Positions 9,051 to 17,111 of a DNA stretch of 64,000 nucleotides are shown here, in pieces. The translations under genes were made by a program, and so were the position numbers. The stretch's first letter is position 1. The number at the start of each line of letters is the position of its first letter. The notes beneath the pieces are model-generated. The model made no database searches, was not told where the DNA came from, and worked only from the letters and a program-made list of their open reading frames with translations. Source of the stretch: CBDEGR01 sp965237895 (lineage in GTDB: Bacteria > Acidobacteriota > Terriglobia > UBA7540 > JAPUME01). The DNA is taken from positions 1,550,001 to 1,614,000 of the forward strand of contig CBDEGR010000002.1 of the NCBI GenBank assembly GCA_965237895.1. The letters are read 5' to 3'.

Positions 9051-11168
9051 TCAGTAAGAAGCCAACTCCCGGCAGGATTTGATGATGTCTTCCACCTGAG
9101 GAAGAACCGCGCGTTCGAGTTCCGGATGGTACGGTACGGCGCAATCCGGCCGGGCCAGCCGCCGGACGGGGGCGTCGAGCGAATCGAACAACTCGTCGGC
9201 GACGCGCGCGGCGATTTCAGCTCCGTAGCCCCAGGAACGGTCGTCTTCGTAAACGATCAGTGCCCGGTTCGTCTTCCGCACCGAGCCCGAGATCATCTCC
9301 CAATCGTAGGGATTGAGCGAGCGCAGGTCGATTATTTCCACGCTGGTGCCTTCCTTGCTCAATGCTTTGGCGGCCTGCTCGGAGCGGTGAACCAGCGATC
9401 CGAAGGTAATCAACGTAAGATTCTCGCCCGTCCGAACCAGGTTTCCCTTGCCGAAGGGGATCATGTAGTCCGGTCCGGGATACGGCGAGCGGTTGTAAGT
9501 TTGCCGGTAGAGGTGCTTCGGTTCGAGAAAGAGCACGGGGTCGTCCGAGCGGATGGCGGTTCTTAGAAGGCCGTTGGCATCGAGCGCCGTCGAAGGCAGT
9601 ATGACGCGCAAGCCCGGTAGGTGCGTGAACAGGCTTTCACCGGACTGGCTGTGGTAGATCGAGCCCCCACTGAGGTACCCGCCGATGGGAACGCGAATCA
9701 CCAGGGGAGCGGAAAAATTATTATTGGAGCGCCACCGCATAAGGGCCAACTCGTTGCGGATTTGCATGTAGGCCGGCCAGATGTAATCAAAGAATTGAAT
9801 TTCCGCCACCGGCTTCAAGCCCCGCACCGCTTGGCCGATGGCTCGACCGACGATGCCGGCCTCCGCGATGGGGGTGTTGTAGCAGCGCGCGCTGCCGAAG
9901 CGGCGCTGCAAACCCTCCGTCACCTTGAAGACGCCCCCTTTGCCCTTCACTTGGGACAGGTACTGCTCGTGGCTGGAGTCGGCCACATCTTCCCCGAATA
10001 CCACCACCCGCGGGTCGCGGTCCATCTCGTCCTGCAGGCAGGCGTTGATCAGGTCCACCATCGTCTTCGGTTCACCGCTGAAGCGGGCCGGGCGGTCGAA
10101 CGCGCTTGCCGTGGGATCCACTCTCGGCGAATAGACGTGCAGGCGGACCTTTTCCGGTGGTGGCGGCTCAGCGGCAAGAGCCTCGTCCGTGGCGGATTGA
10201 ATTTCCCGCTGGACGGAGGCCTCGACGGTTTGAATTTCCTTCTCGGTGGTGATCTGTTCCCGCAGCAGGTGGGCTTTCCACTTTGCGAGGGCGTCGCGTT
10301 CGGCTTCCTCTTTCCGTATGTGTTCCGGCTTATAGTGCCGCTCGTCGTCGGAGTTCGAGTGGGAAAAGGGACGAGTTGTGTGGGCGTGGAGGAGTACCGG
10401 CCCGCGGCCTGCTCGCAGATGCTCCACCGCATCTCCCGTAGCACGGTAAGATTCCAAGAAATCCGTGCCGTCGAACTCTTTGACGGACAATCCGGGGAGA
10501 GCCTGGAATGCTTGCGAGATGCTGCCTCCGGACGTTTGATGCTCCACCGGAACGGAAATGGCCCAACCGTTGTCCTGCACGACGAGCAGGAGTGCAAGTT
10601 TTCTCAAACAAGCGGCGTTCAAGGCTTCCCAGAACTCTCCTTCACTGGTGGCCCCGTCGCCGAGTGAGACGTAGCTGATCTCGTCGCCCTTTTTATAATC
10701 GAGCCGTTTTGCGGCTTCGGGAACTTGTGAGAGCGTCCGCGTGGCTTCCGCCGCGCCGACGGCATGAAGCATCTGCGTACCAGTGGCGCTCGACGGGGAG
10801 ACAATGTTTAACTTTGAGCTGGTCCAATGGTTCGGCATCTGCCGCGCGCCGGAGGAAGATCCATCCGCCGCGCCGACGGCGGCCTTCAGCATCTCCACCG
10901 GCGTGATGCCGAGCTGGAGGCAGAGAGCCCGGTCGCGGTAATAAGGGAAGAACCAGTCATAGCCGGGACGCAGGTGGAGAGCCGCGGCCACGGAAACGGC
11001 CTCATTGCCGGCGCCGCTGATTTGGAAAAACGACAGCCCTTGTCGTTTCAGTTGGAGTTCTTTTTCGTCCAGGCGCCGTGACAACAGCATCGTCCGGTAT
11101 GCCTGCACAGGAATATCCGTCGAAAAGGGCGGCGCGTTCTGAACCTGAGTGTCAGTTGTGTGGATCAT
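9051..11168 (-). CDS. fused 2-oxoacid dehydrogenase E1 (alpha and beta in one chain)
   Basis: 705 residues. Residues about 20-330 are the E1 alpha half, with the thiamine diphosphate/Mg motif GDGATSEG at 170-176 and the closing Asn in VQDNGWAIS near 200. Residues about 365-705 are the E1 beta half: VVFGEDVADS, PIAEAGIVG, IQFFDYIWPA and HSQSGESLF with the catalytic-site His. A Glu/Thr-rich linker joins them. E1 decarboxylates a 2-oxoacid (branched-chain or pyruvate) and acylates the lipoyl group of E2. The fusion is known from several phyla; the alpha half resembles the branched-chain type more than pyruvate dehydrogenase. No E2 or E3 gene is adjacent. A separate, unfused E1 pair is at 48-50 kb. 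Confidence 0.88.
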   Translation of the reverse strand: MIHTTDTQVQNAPPFSTDIPVQAYRTMLLSRRLDEKELQLKRQGLSFFQISGAGNEAVSVAAALHLRPGYDWFFPYYRDRALCLQLGITPVEMLKAAVGAADGSSSGARQMPNHWTSSKLNIVSPSSATGTQMLHAVGAAEATRTLSQVPEAAKRLDYKKGDEISYVSLGDGATSEGEFWEALNAACLRKLALLLVVQDNGWAISVPVEHQTSGGSISQAFQALPGLSVKEFDGTDFLESYRATGDAVEHLRAGRGPVLLHAHTTRPFSHSNSDDERHYKPEHIRKEEAERDALAKWKAHLLREQITTEKEIQTVEASVQREIQSATDEALAAEPPPPEKVRLHVYSPRVDPTASAFDRPARFSGEPKTMVDLINACLQDEMDRDPRVVVFGEDVADSSHEQYLSQVKGKGGVFKVTEGLQRRFGSARCYNTPIAEAGIVGRAIGQAVRGLKPVAEIQFFDYIWPAYMQIRNELALMRWRSNNNFSAPLVIRVPIGGYLSGGSIYHSQSGESLFTHLPGLRVILPSTALDANGLLRTAIRSDDPVLFLEPKHLYRQTYNRSPYPGPDYMIPFGKGNLVRTGENLTLITFGSLVHRSEQAAKALSKEGTSVEIIDLRSLNPYDWEMISGSVRKTNRALIVYEDDRSWGYGAEIAARVADELFDSLDAPVRRLARPDCAVPYHPELERAVLPQVEDIIKSCRELASY

Positions 11169-11372
11169 TCGGCCTCGCCAAGGATGGACGTTGTGCAGAT
11201 CCTACAGATTCCAGCCCAAAAATTATGAGCGCCGAAAACCGGAAAGTCAACCCGAACCGTCGGCGGCTTACAGTTCGAGCCGTGAGACTTTGAACCACAT
11301 AAAACTGTTTGTCAATAGAAAAATTTTTCGGTGGGGAAGAAATAACGAAAAAGAAAGCTACCGATCGGTCGG

Positions 11373-11843
11373 TCAGGAGTCTTCGTGGATAGTGCGGAAA
11401 CGGACGATCTCAAATTCCCTCAGCCCGGAGGGAGTCTTTGCCTGGGTGGAGTCCCCGTCCTGCTTTCCGATCAGGGCGCGGCCAATGGGGGAAGTGGTGG
11501 AGATCAACCCCTTCGCGACGTCCGCCTCTTCGCTCAACACCAGTTTGTATTCGACTTCACTGTCTTTCCCGACGTCGTAGAGCGTTACCGTGGACCCGAG
11601 TCCCACCCGGTCGCGGGGGATATTCCCCATACTCACCAGGGCCAACCCCGCCAGCCGTTTTCTGAGCTGTCCCAATCGCGCCGAGACGAAGTCCTGCCGT
11701 TCCTTCGCCGCCGTGTACTCTGCGTTTTCGCTCAGATCGCCGTGCGCGCGAGCCTTTTTCAATTCTTTCGGCAAAACGTTGTGAAGCTCATATTCGAGCT
11801 TTTCGAACTCCTGTCGAATTTTTTGAGTGAATGGATTCGCCAT
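11373..11843 (-). CDS. greA: GreA/GreB-family transcription elongation factor
   Basis: 156 residues from ATG 11843. The N-terminal coiled coil has the diagnostic block ARAHGDLSENAEYTAAKERQ with the two acidic tip residues that enter the RNA polymerase secondary channel and trigger transcript cleavage. The C-terminal FKBP-like domain ends with SPIGRALIGKQDGD. The reading frame is open upstream to 11984, but that part lacks Gre homology and spans a hairpin, so it is excluded. GreA rather than GreB is likely from length and the GDLSENAEY wording; a GreA-like paralogue cannot be excluded. Confidence 0.85.
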   Translation of the reverse strand: MANPFTQKIRQEFEKLEYELHNVLPKELKKARAHGDLSENAEYTAAKERQDFVSARLGQLRKRLAGLALVSMGNIPRDRVGLGSTVTLYDVGKDSEVEYKLVLSEEADVAKGLISTTSPIGRALIGKQDGDSTQAKTPSGLREFEIVRFRTIHEDS

Positions 11844-12340
11844 AGGGATTTGCTGTTGCCCTTGTGTTGCTGCAATTATAGTCAAAGGATACAATTCCGG
11901 CAACGCTCGATCCCCGTTTGGGGATTTTTTGTGAAGCGATCCCAAGGAGCGGAGAAGAACCGAAACGTCGCCGCTCTCATCCACAGAAGCTGGGAATCGG
12001 AGCCGGAGTTTATCCTACCCTCTGAACTCGAAATCTTCTTACAATTCTACAAAAAACCGGAATTTCCATTTCGCTTATTGTGCAAAGGTTTGCAGATTTT
12101 GATAGTTTCAAATTGTCGGCGGTCATTCTGCGGTCTGGAATTGAAGGCAGCCTGTTGTAAAATAACATCAAGGTTTTCAATGAGTTAAGGCTAATTCCCC
12201 ATATCTTTCGAGAGGCCGGGGATTTGGCAGACGGCTTGCCTCTGGATATCTACCTAAGGCGCAAAGTCTTTGAATTCAAGCCGGAATTTTCCGGTAATTT
12301 GGGACGGTGAACGTATGTTGCTTTTATGGTGTATCCGCAT
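11844..12340. other. intergenic region upstream of greA
   Basis: About 500 bp without a recognisable gene, AT-richer than its surroundings between about 12000 and 12180. It must contain the greA promoter (minus strand), but I cannot fix -10/-35 boxes with confidence. It also contains the hairpin described separately at 11910-11930. Confidence 0.35.
11910..11930 (+). terminator. hairpin with T-run, plus-strand intrinsic terminator
   Basis: ATCCCC, loop GTTT, GGGGAT followed directly by six T on the plus strand. This is the shape of a rho-independent terminator, yet no plus-strand gene ends here: it faces the greA leader from the antisense side. Confidence 0.45.
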
Positions 12341-12850
12341 GATCTCCACCGGGACGCATTGCGGGCGGGGCCATCAGCCTTGAAGTCGGCCAAACTGCCG
12401 ATATCAATATCGAATTCAGCGGTTGCGACTCAGTAGTCCGGCAGGGGGAGAACTCGTACCGTCTTTTACCAACCCTCCATGCCGGAGAAGTGACGGTGGG
12501 GATTGAGGCCATCAGCGGGCGCATTGTTGATATGGGCACCACGTTGTCGTTGCCTGCCGGTGCCGTCATCATCGTTTCGGCCAACAGCCGTACGCCGAAG
12601 ATGCGACGATCAACCGCGTGGTTTTCCAGACGTTGGCGAATCCTTTCGACAGGACGTTCCGTCTGTGTCCCATGCCCAATGGCGATTATGACTTGGTTGC
12701 TGCGGCCGTCGACGCTGCAGGATTCAGCTATCACGCGACGGTAACCTTCGCCGTTCCTTCCGGGACCGACGTGGGCGACATCCCGTTGAAGCTGGCGGAT
12801 GTCGCCGCCGGGGATGAATGGCCAGCGGAAAGCGTTGGCCGTTCGGTCAC
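12341..12850 (+). pseudogene. remnant of a secreted beta-sandwich (carboxypeptidase-regulatory-like) protein
   Basis: From about 12361 one frame reads ISLEVGQTADINIEFSGCDS and on to LSLPAGAVIIVSANSRTP. It then has to shift frame near 12590-12615 to continue VVFQTLANPFDRTFRLCPMPN, GDYDLVAAAVDAAG and VTFAVPSGTDVGDIPL. The pattern of a Pro/Gly-bounded strand ending NGDYDLVAAA is that of carboxypeptidase-regulatory-like or prealbumin-like domains of acidobacterial surface proteins. There is no start, no signal peptide and no end, so only an internal fragment survives. Family assignment is tentative. Confidence 0.45.
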
Positions 12851-12991
12851 GCATAAAAAAAGCTGGACCTATCCTGCTTTTCCCGAACCCTTTCGTGGTA
12901 CATTGGATCCTGAATCCAGGTACGATCGGAAAATGTGCGGGGTCCGGGTGGTAGGGATTACCTGGTTCGGTGGTTCACACGGGGTGGTTTT

Positions 12992-14044
12992 ATGCCGAAA
13001 CTGGCTGGTGTCGCTACAGCCCTGCCCCCCTATCGAGTTGAGCAGGCTGTGGTGCGTGAGTTGGCCGGCAGAATCTTTCGCGGGCGCCTGCCTCATCTCG
13101 ACCGCCTTCTTTCTGTCTTTGACCACACCGGAATCCACACAAGATATTGGTCGGTACCGTTAAGCTGGTTCGAGCGCGCCCATCCGGCTGAGGAATCGAA
13201 CCGAATCTTTATTGAGACGGCAACTTGTCTGGGCGCAAGAGCCTCGGAAAACGTCTTGGCGAAGGCGGGCCTCGAACCCGGGGACATCGACTATGTTCTC
13301 TACATCAATACTACCGGCTTGGCCACCCCCTCGATTGATGCGCGGCTGATCAATCTGCTCAAGCTGCGGCCCAACGTCCGACGGACTCCGGTCTGGGGGT
13401 TGGGATGTGCGGGCGGAGCGGCCGGTCTCTCCCATGCCTATCACTACGCGCTGGGGCATCCTCGGGCTCGCATTTTGGTCGTAGCCGTTGAGCTCTGCGG
13501 GTTGACGTTTATTCCCGACGACTATTCCAAGAGCAATCTGATCGCTGCCGCCTTGTTCGCCGACGGCGCGGCTGCGGCGCTCGTATGCGGCGACGAAGTG
13601 GAAACCGAAGGACTGGAGATCCGGGCCACACAGTCCACCTTTTATCCGGACTCGCTCGATGTCATGGGCTGGAACATCAACTCGCGCGGTATGCAGGTGG
13701 TCTTCGATAAGCGGATTCCGGATATTATCCGCGCTAGCGCGGCCGGTGAACTGAAGAATTTTCTGCGCGCGCACGGCCTCGGGCTGGAAGACGTTCGCCG
13801 TTTTCTCTACCATCCGGGCGGCACGAAGGTATTGAATGCCTATGAGCAGGCTTATGGAGTAACGAACGGTTCCCTCGACATGGCGCGAGGGGTGCTTTCG
13901 GACTTTGGCAACATGTCGTCGGTCACGGTGCTCTTCGTGCTTGCTCGTTACCTGGAACAGTTCGGATTCGGCAAGGAAGGGTACGGCGTCATCTCGGCCT
14001 TGGGGCCGGGTTTCTGCTCCGAGTCCTTGCTGGTAAAACTTTAG
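12992..14044 (+). CDS. type III polyketide synthase (chalcone/stilbene synthase family)
   Basis: 350 residues from ATG 12992 (the frame opens at 12935, but homology starts MPKLAGVATALPPY). The catalytic triad is present: Cys139 in WGLGCAGG, His274 in YHPGGTKVL and Asn307 in FGNMSSVT. The thiolase fold is complete, and the C-terminal ALGPGFCSE loop is canonical. It condenses an acyl-CoA starter with malonyl-CoA units to make a pyrone, resorcinol or alkylquinone-like product; the starter cannot be predicted. It is followed 32 bp later by a CuA-type cupredoxin on the same strand, with no methyltransferase or oxidase gene of the usual bcs/srs type beside it. Confidence 0.9.
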   Translation: MPKLAGVATALPPYRVEQAVVRELAGRIFRGRLPHLDRLLSVFDHTGIHTRYWSVPLSWFERAHPAEESNRIFIETATCLGARASENVLAKAGLEPGDIDYVLYINTTGLATPSIDARLINLLKLRPNVRRTPVWGLGCAGGAAGLSHAYHYALGHPRARILVVAVELCGLTFIPDDYSKSNLIAAALFADGAAAALVCGDEVETEGLEIRATQSTFYPDSLDVMGWNINSRGMQVVFDKRIPDIIRASAAGELKNFLRAHGLGLEDVRRFLYHPGGTKVLNAYEQAYGVTNGSLDMARGVLSDFGNMSSVTVLFVLARYLEQFGFGKEGYGVISALGPGFCSESLLVKL

Positions 14045-14076
14045 AGAATCTCTACCCTTGCTACGGGAGGGGAAAA

Positions 14077-14472
14077 ATGAAGAAGTGTCGGCGTATGACG
14101 TTCCCCATTCTTTTCCTGATCGGCCTCGCCCTGGGATTCTACCTTCCAGGCATGTCGACGGAACCACCCTCGGAAGAGCCGCCCGAGGCGATTCATATGA
14201 CGGCCAGAAAGTACAAGTTTGACCCTAAGATCATCACAGTCCGGAAGGGCCGGCTGGTGCGACTCATCATCAAGGCCGAGGACCGTGACCACGGCTTCAA
14301 GCTCGAGGCCTTCGGTATCGAACAGAGATTGCTCAAAGGGGCCTTGACCACGATTGAGTTTACCGCCGACAAGGCCGGAACCTTTCCTTTCAAGTGCTCG
14401 GTCTTCTGTGGCTGGCGGCACGGAAAGATGAAAGGCAAGTTGGTCGTTGAAGTCGAGGAGGACTCTCCTTAA
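14077..14472 (+). CDS. membrane-anchored or secreted cupredoxin with CuA-type ligand set
   Basis: 131 residues. An N-terminal hydrophobic segment (residues 8-24) serves as anchor or signal peptide. The cupredoxin domain has His72 (DHGF) and the loop CSVFCGWRHGKM giving Cys107, Cys111, His115 and Met118. Two Cys, two His and Met in this spacing is the binuclear CuA site of cytochrome oxidase subunit II and N2O reductase, not the single-Cys blue-copper site. No oxidase subunit I or extra helices are present, so it is a stand-alone electron carrier or copper-handling protein. Gene spacing suggests co-transcription with the type III PKS. Confidence 0.82.
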   Translation: MKKCRRMTFPILFLIGLALGFYLPGMSTEPPSEEPPEAIHMTARKYKFDPKIITVRKGRLVRLIIKAEDRDHGFKLEAFGIEQRLLKGALTTIEFTADKAGTFPFKCSVFCGWRHGKMKGKLVVEVEEDSP

Positions 14473-14492
14473 ATACTGGGGAGAGTCCGAAG

Positions 14493-14846
14493 CTACGCTT
14501 TTTCCATTCGAGGAAGGGGCGGGCTCCCCTCCGCTCCCTTTTCATGAAAACTTTCCAGAAAGCTCCGCCACGGTTCCATCTGCTCAAGCAGATGCTCCAG
14601 GTCTAGCCCGCAGCGGTGCGGCGCGAAGTCTTGGAGTTTTCGAAGCGCTTCGCTGGCCAGTGACTTCGCCCCGGCCTGATTGCCGCGGCGGAAATGGTGG
14701 AACGCAGCGGCCAGTTGAATCAACCCTTGAAGGAAACGCTTTTCCTCGCCTTGGCTCCGAAGCCAAAGCTCCTCCCAGGTTTCGTGCGCCTCAAAGAAGC
14801 GCCCCCGATTGAAGTGCTCAACTCCCTCTTGGAACCGGTTGGACAT
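14493..14846 (-). CDS. DUF309-family protein
   Basis: 117 residues. The signature FNRGRFFEAHETWEELWL (residues about 12-29) and FLQGLIQLAAAFHHFRRGN are the conserved DUF309 helices containing the His/Glu residues of a possible metal site. Size is normal. Function is unknown in all species. It converges on the cupredoxin gene, with 20 bp between the two stops. Confidence 0.82.
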   Translation of the reverse strand: MSNRFQEGVEHFNRGRFFEAHETWEELWLRSQGEEKRFLQGLIQLAAAFHHFRRGNQAGAKSLASEALRKLQDFAPHRCGLDLEHLLEQMEPWRSFLESFHEKGAEGSPPLPRMEKA

Positions 14847-15015
14847 CCTGGGAGAAGCTTAGAGCAATGTGAAGAGGAGGGCAATCGGCAGGCAGAATTT
14901 CAGGTACAATAACTCGCCGCCTTGAGTGCAATCTGTCGTAGCCGAAGCGAGCGCGGCTTGGTGGTTGGGAAGCCCTTGTCTCTAAGGCGAAATTTCGCGG
15001 TAGGGGCGCCGAGTT

Positions 15016-15814
15016 ATGGATTTGATGCAGGAGATTCGCGATTTTAAGGTTCCCAAGGGTTCCCTCGCGGGTTTGGGGGCTCGGGCAGAATGGGTTTTTC
15101 TTTAAAACGCCCGAGGGGGACGACGGTAAGTACCGATCTCTACCTTTCGAATTCCGTCGTGCGCCTCTATCCCGATTTGCAGGTCGATTTGACGCGCCAG
15201 GTTCCCATCTACATCGAGCCGTCCGACTTGAGGACCGACGTATACGCCTGCACGCACAGCCATGCCGACCACGCCGACTCGGATACGATTGCAAATCTCC
15301 GCAACAAGGATACGATGCAGTTCATCGGCCCTTCGCTCACCTGTGGAGTGTACAAGGAGTTGGGGGTGGAAGACTCGCGCATCCGGCACCTCTGGCCGTA
15401 GGCGGAGCTGGAGTTCCGTGACGTAAAATCCGCGGGACCTTCGCGTTACCAACTGATGATACCGACCTGAACCACATGGGCTTCCTGCTCACCTTTCAGG
15501 ACAAGATTCGCGTCGATATGACCGGCGATACGGATTTCAGTGAATTGCTGGCCTCGGTCGCTCAATACAAGCCCGATGTTCTGATTACTTGCATCAACGG
15601 AAACTTCAACAATCTTTCGCATTGGGAAGCGGCGAAGCTCGCGAAGTGGATCAAACCGAAACTGGCCGTTCCCTGCCACTACGATATGTTCGCCGATAAC
15701 GCCATCGACCCGAAGCATTTTCGCGCCAGCCTCACCCTGCGGGCTCCCGACCAAAATATCTGGAGCTGCCGCACGCCAAGCCGCATGTTTTCTCCTTTTA
15801 ATGAGGACCACTGA
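15016..15814 (+). pseudogene. UlaG-like metallo-beta-lactamase-fold lactonase, multiple frameshifts
   Basis: The product must be read through at least four frame segments. 15016 onward gives MDLMQEIRDFKVPKGSLAGLG. About 15072-15105 gives LGQNGFFFKTPEG. About 15108-15398 gives TTVSTDLYLSNSVVRLYP and the metal motif THSHADHAD. About 15476-15811 gives MGFLLTFQDKIRVDMTGDTD and VPCHYDMF. These are successive parts of L-ascorbate-6-phosphate lactonase (UlaG)-type enzymes. The first break is in a run of G and T (gggtttgggggctcggg), another in ccgaggggg. It is a relic or an indel-damaged assembly of a sugar-lactone hydrolase; the uronate genes are nearby. Confidence 0.8.
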
Positions 15815-15817
15815 CTA

Positions 15818-16381
15818 ATGAAGAAACGCTGCGCTTGGGTAAAGAACGATCCCCTCTACGTCGAGTACCACGACACCGAGTGGGGCGTGCCGCTCTACGA
15901 TGACCGGAAACTTTTTGAATTTCTGATTCTCGAAGGCGCGCAGGCCGGGCTGAGTTGGATTACGGTTCTGAAGAAGAGGGAGAACTACCGGAAGGCCTTC
16001 GACCTCTTCGACCCAAAAAAGGTGGCCCGGTACGACAAGAAAAAGATTCGGCGGTTGCTGAACGACGCGGGGATTATCCGGAACCGATTGAAGATTGAAT
16101 CCGCCGTCAGCAACGCCCGGCTGTTTCTTGAAGTTCAAAAAGAGTTCGGCAGCTTCTCCGCCTATAACTGGAGCTTCGTCGGCGGCAAGCCGAAAATGAA
16201 CCGATGGAAAAGCTTCAAGGAGTTACCGGCGAAGACCGCCGAGTCGGATGCCTTCAGCAAGGACATAAGGAAGCGGGGTTTCAAGTTCGTCGGCCCAACC
16301 ATCATGTACGCCCACATGCAGGCCGTCGGCATGGTCAACGATCACACGACGGATTGCTTCCGGTACAGGGAATTGAAGTAG
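15818..16381 (+). CDS. tag: DNA-3-methyladenine glycosylase I
   Basis: 187 residues, normal length. It excises 3-methyladenine from alkylated DNA to start base excision repair. The zinc site is intact: Cys5, His18 (EYHDTEWG), His176 and Cys180 (NDHTTDC). Glu39 in LILEGAQAGLSW is the catalytic-pocket residue, and AGLSWITVLKKRENYRKAF is the family block. It starts 4 bp after the lactonase stop. Convergent with the KDPG aldolase gene. Confidence 0.94.
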   Translation: MKKRCAWVKNDPLYVEYHDTEWGVPLYDDRKLFEFLILEGAQAGLSWITVLKKRENYRKAFDLFDPKKVARYDKKKIRRLLNDAGIIRNRLKIESAVSNARLFLEVQKEFGSFSAYNWSFVGGKPKMNRWKSFKELPAKTAESDAFSKDIRKRGFKFVGPTIMYAHMQAVGMVNDHTTDCFRYRELK

Positions 16382-16406
16382 GTGTGCAGTTGCTCTTCGG
16401 CGCGAC

Positions 16407-17072
16407 TTACTTAGTAAGTACCTTATCAAGCCGCGCGGAGCGGACGGCGTCGAGGAATTTTTTGGCGTTTTTGGTGATGACGTCGAGACGGCCCTCTTGC
16501 AGAGCTTTTGTGTCCACCAGGTCTGTTCCCACCGCAACTGCCGATGCCCCGGCGCGTAACAATTCCGGCGTGGTCTGAAGATTTACGCCGCCGGTGGGGA
16601 TCATTGCAACCTGCGGCAACGGCCCTTTCAGCGCCTTGATGTATTTCGCCCCGCCCACGGCTCCGCACGGGAAGATCTTTACGAACGTCGCGCCCGCCTG
16701 CCACGCCGTGACCACCTCGGTCGGCGTGAGCGCCCCGGGCAGGCAAGCCTTCGAGTAGCGGTTGGCGGTTTCGATCACGCCCAAGTTGAGCGATGGGCTG
16801 ACGAGAAATTCCGCCCCGGCCAGCAGCGCCACGCCCGCGGTCTGGGTATCGAGAATCGTCCCCGCGCCGAGCAGGACCTGATCGCCGTAGCGGTCGGCGA
16901 CTTTCTCCATCACGCGAATCGCGCCGGGTACGGTCATGGTGATTTCGGCGATGCCGACGCCGCCGGCGATGATCGCCTCCGCCGCCTTCAAGGCGTCTTC
17001 CGCCGATGCCGCGCGGACGATAGGAATCAAACCGACTTCGAGAATTTTTGCTTTTGTCTGGTCCTTGTTCAT
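16407..17072 (-). CDS. eda: 2-dehydro-3-deoxy-phosphogluconate (KDPG) aldolase
   Basis: 221 residues. Class I aldolase cleaving KDPG to pyruvate and glyceraldehyde-3-phosphate (also 4-hydroxy-2-oxoglutarate in some members). The TIM-barrel motifs are all present: IPIVRAASAED, GGVGIAEITMT with the catalytic Glu, LLGAGTILD, EFLVSPSLN, and the Schiff-base Lys in ATFVKIFPCG. It is the distal gene of a pair with KDG kinase (39 bp gap). Kinase plus aldolase complete the conversion of 2-keto-3-deoxygluconate from uronates, so the UxaA-type dehydratase at 19.5 kb probably belongs to the same catabolism. Confidence 0.92.
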   Translation of the reverse strand: MNKDQTKAKILEVGLIPIVRAASAEDALKAAEAIIAGGVGIAEITMTVPGAIRVMEKVADRYGDQVLLGAGTILDTQTAGVALLAGAEFLVSPSLNLGVIETANRYSKACLPGALTPTEVVTAWQAGATFVKIFPCGAVGGAKYIKALKGPLPQVAMIPTGGVNLQTTPELLRAGASAVAVGTDLVDTKALQEGRLDVITKNAKKFLDAVRSARLDKVLTK

Positions 17073-17111
17073 TTTAGAAAGACTCTTTCTTCTTAGAAAA
17101 ATCTCCGGATA

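Noticed and set aside
9621..10667. 348-codon plus-strand frame
   Set aside because: Antisense shadow of the fused E1 gene, whose motifs are all on the minus strand.
16405..16419. Perfect palindrome ACTTACT-T-AGTAAGT at the end of the KDPG aldolase gene
   Set aside because: One-base loop makes a hairpin unlikely, and it overlaps the stop codon; probably chance.
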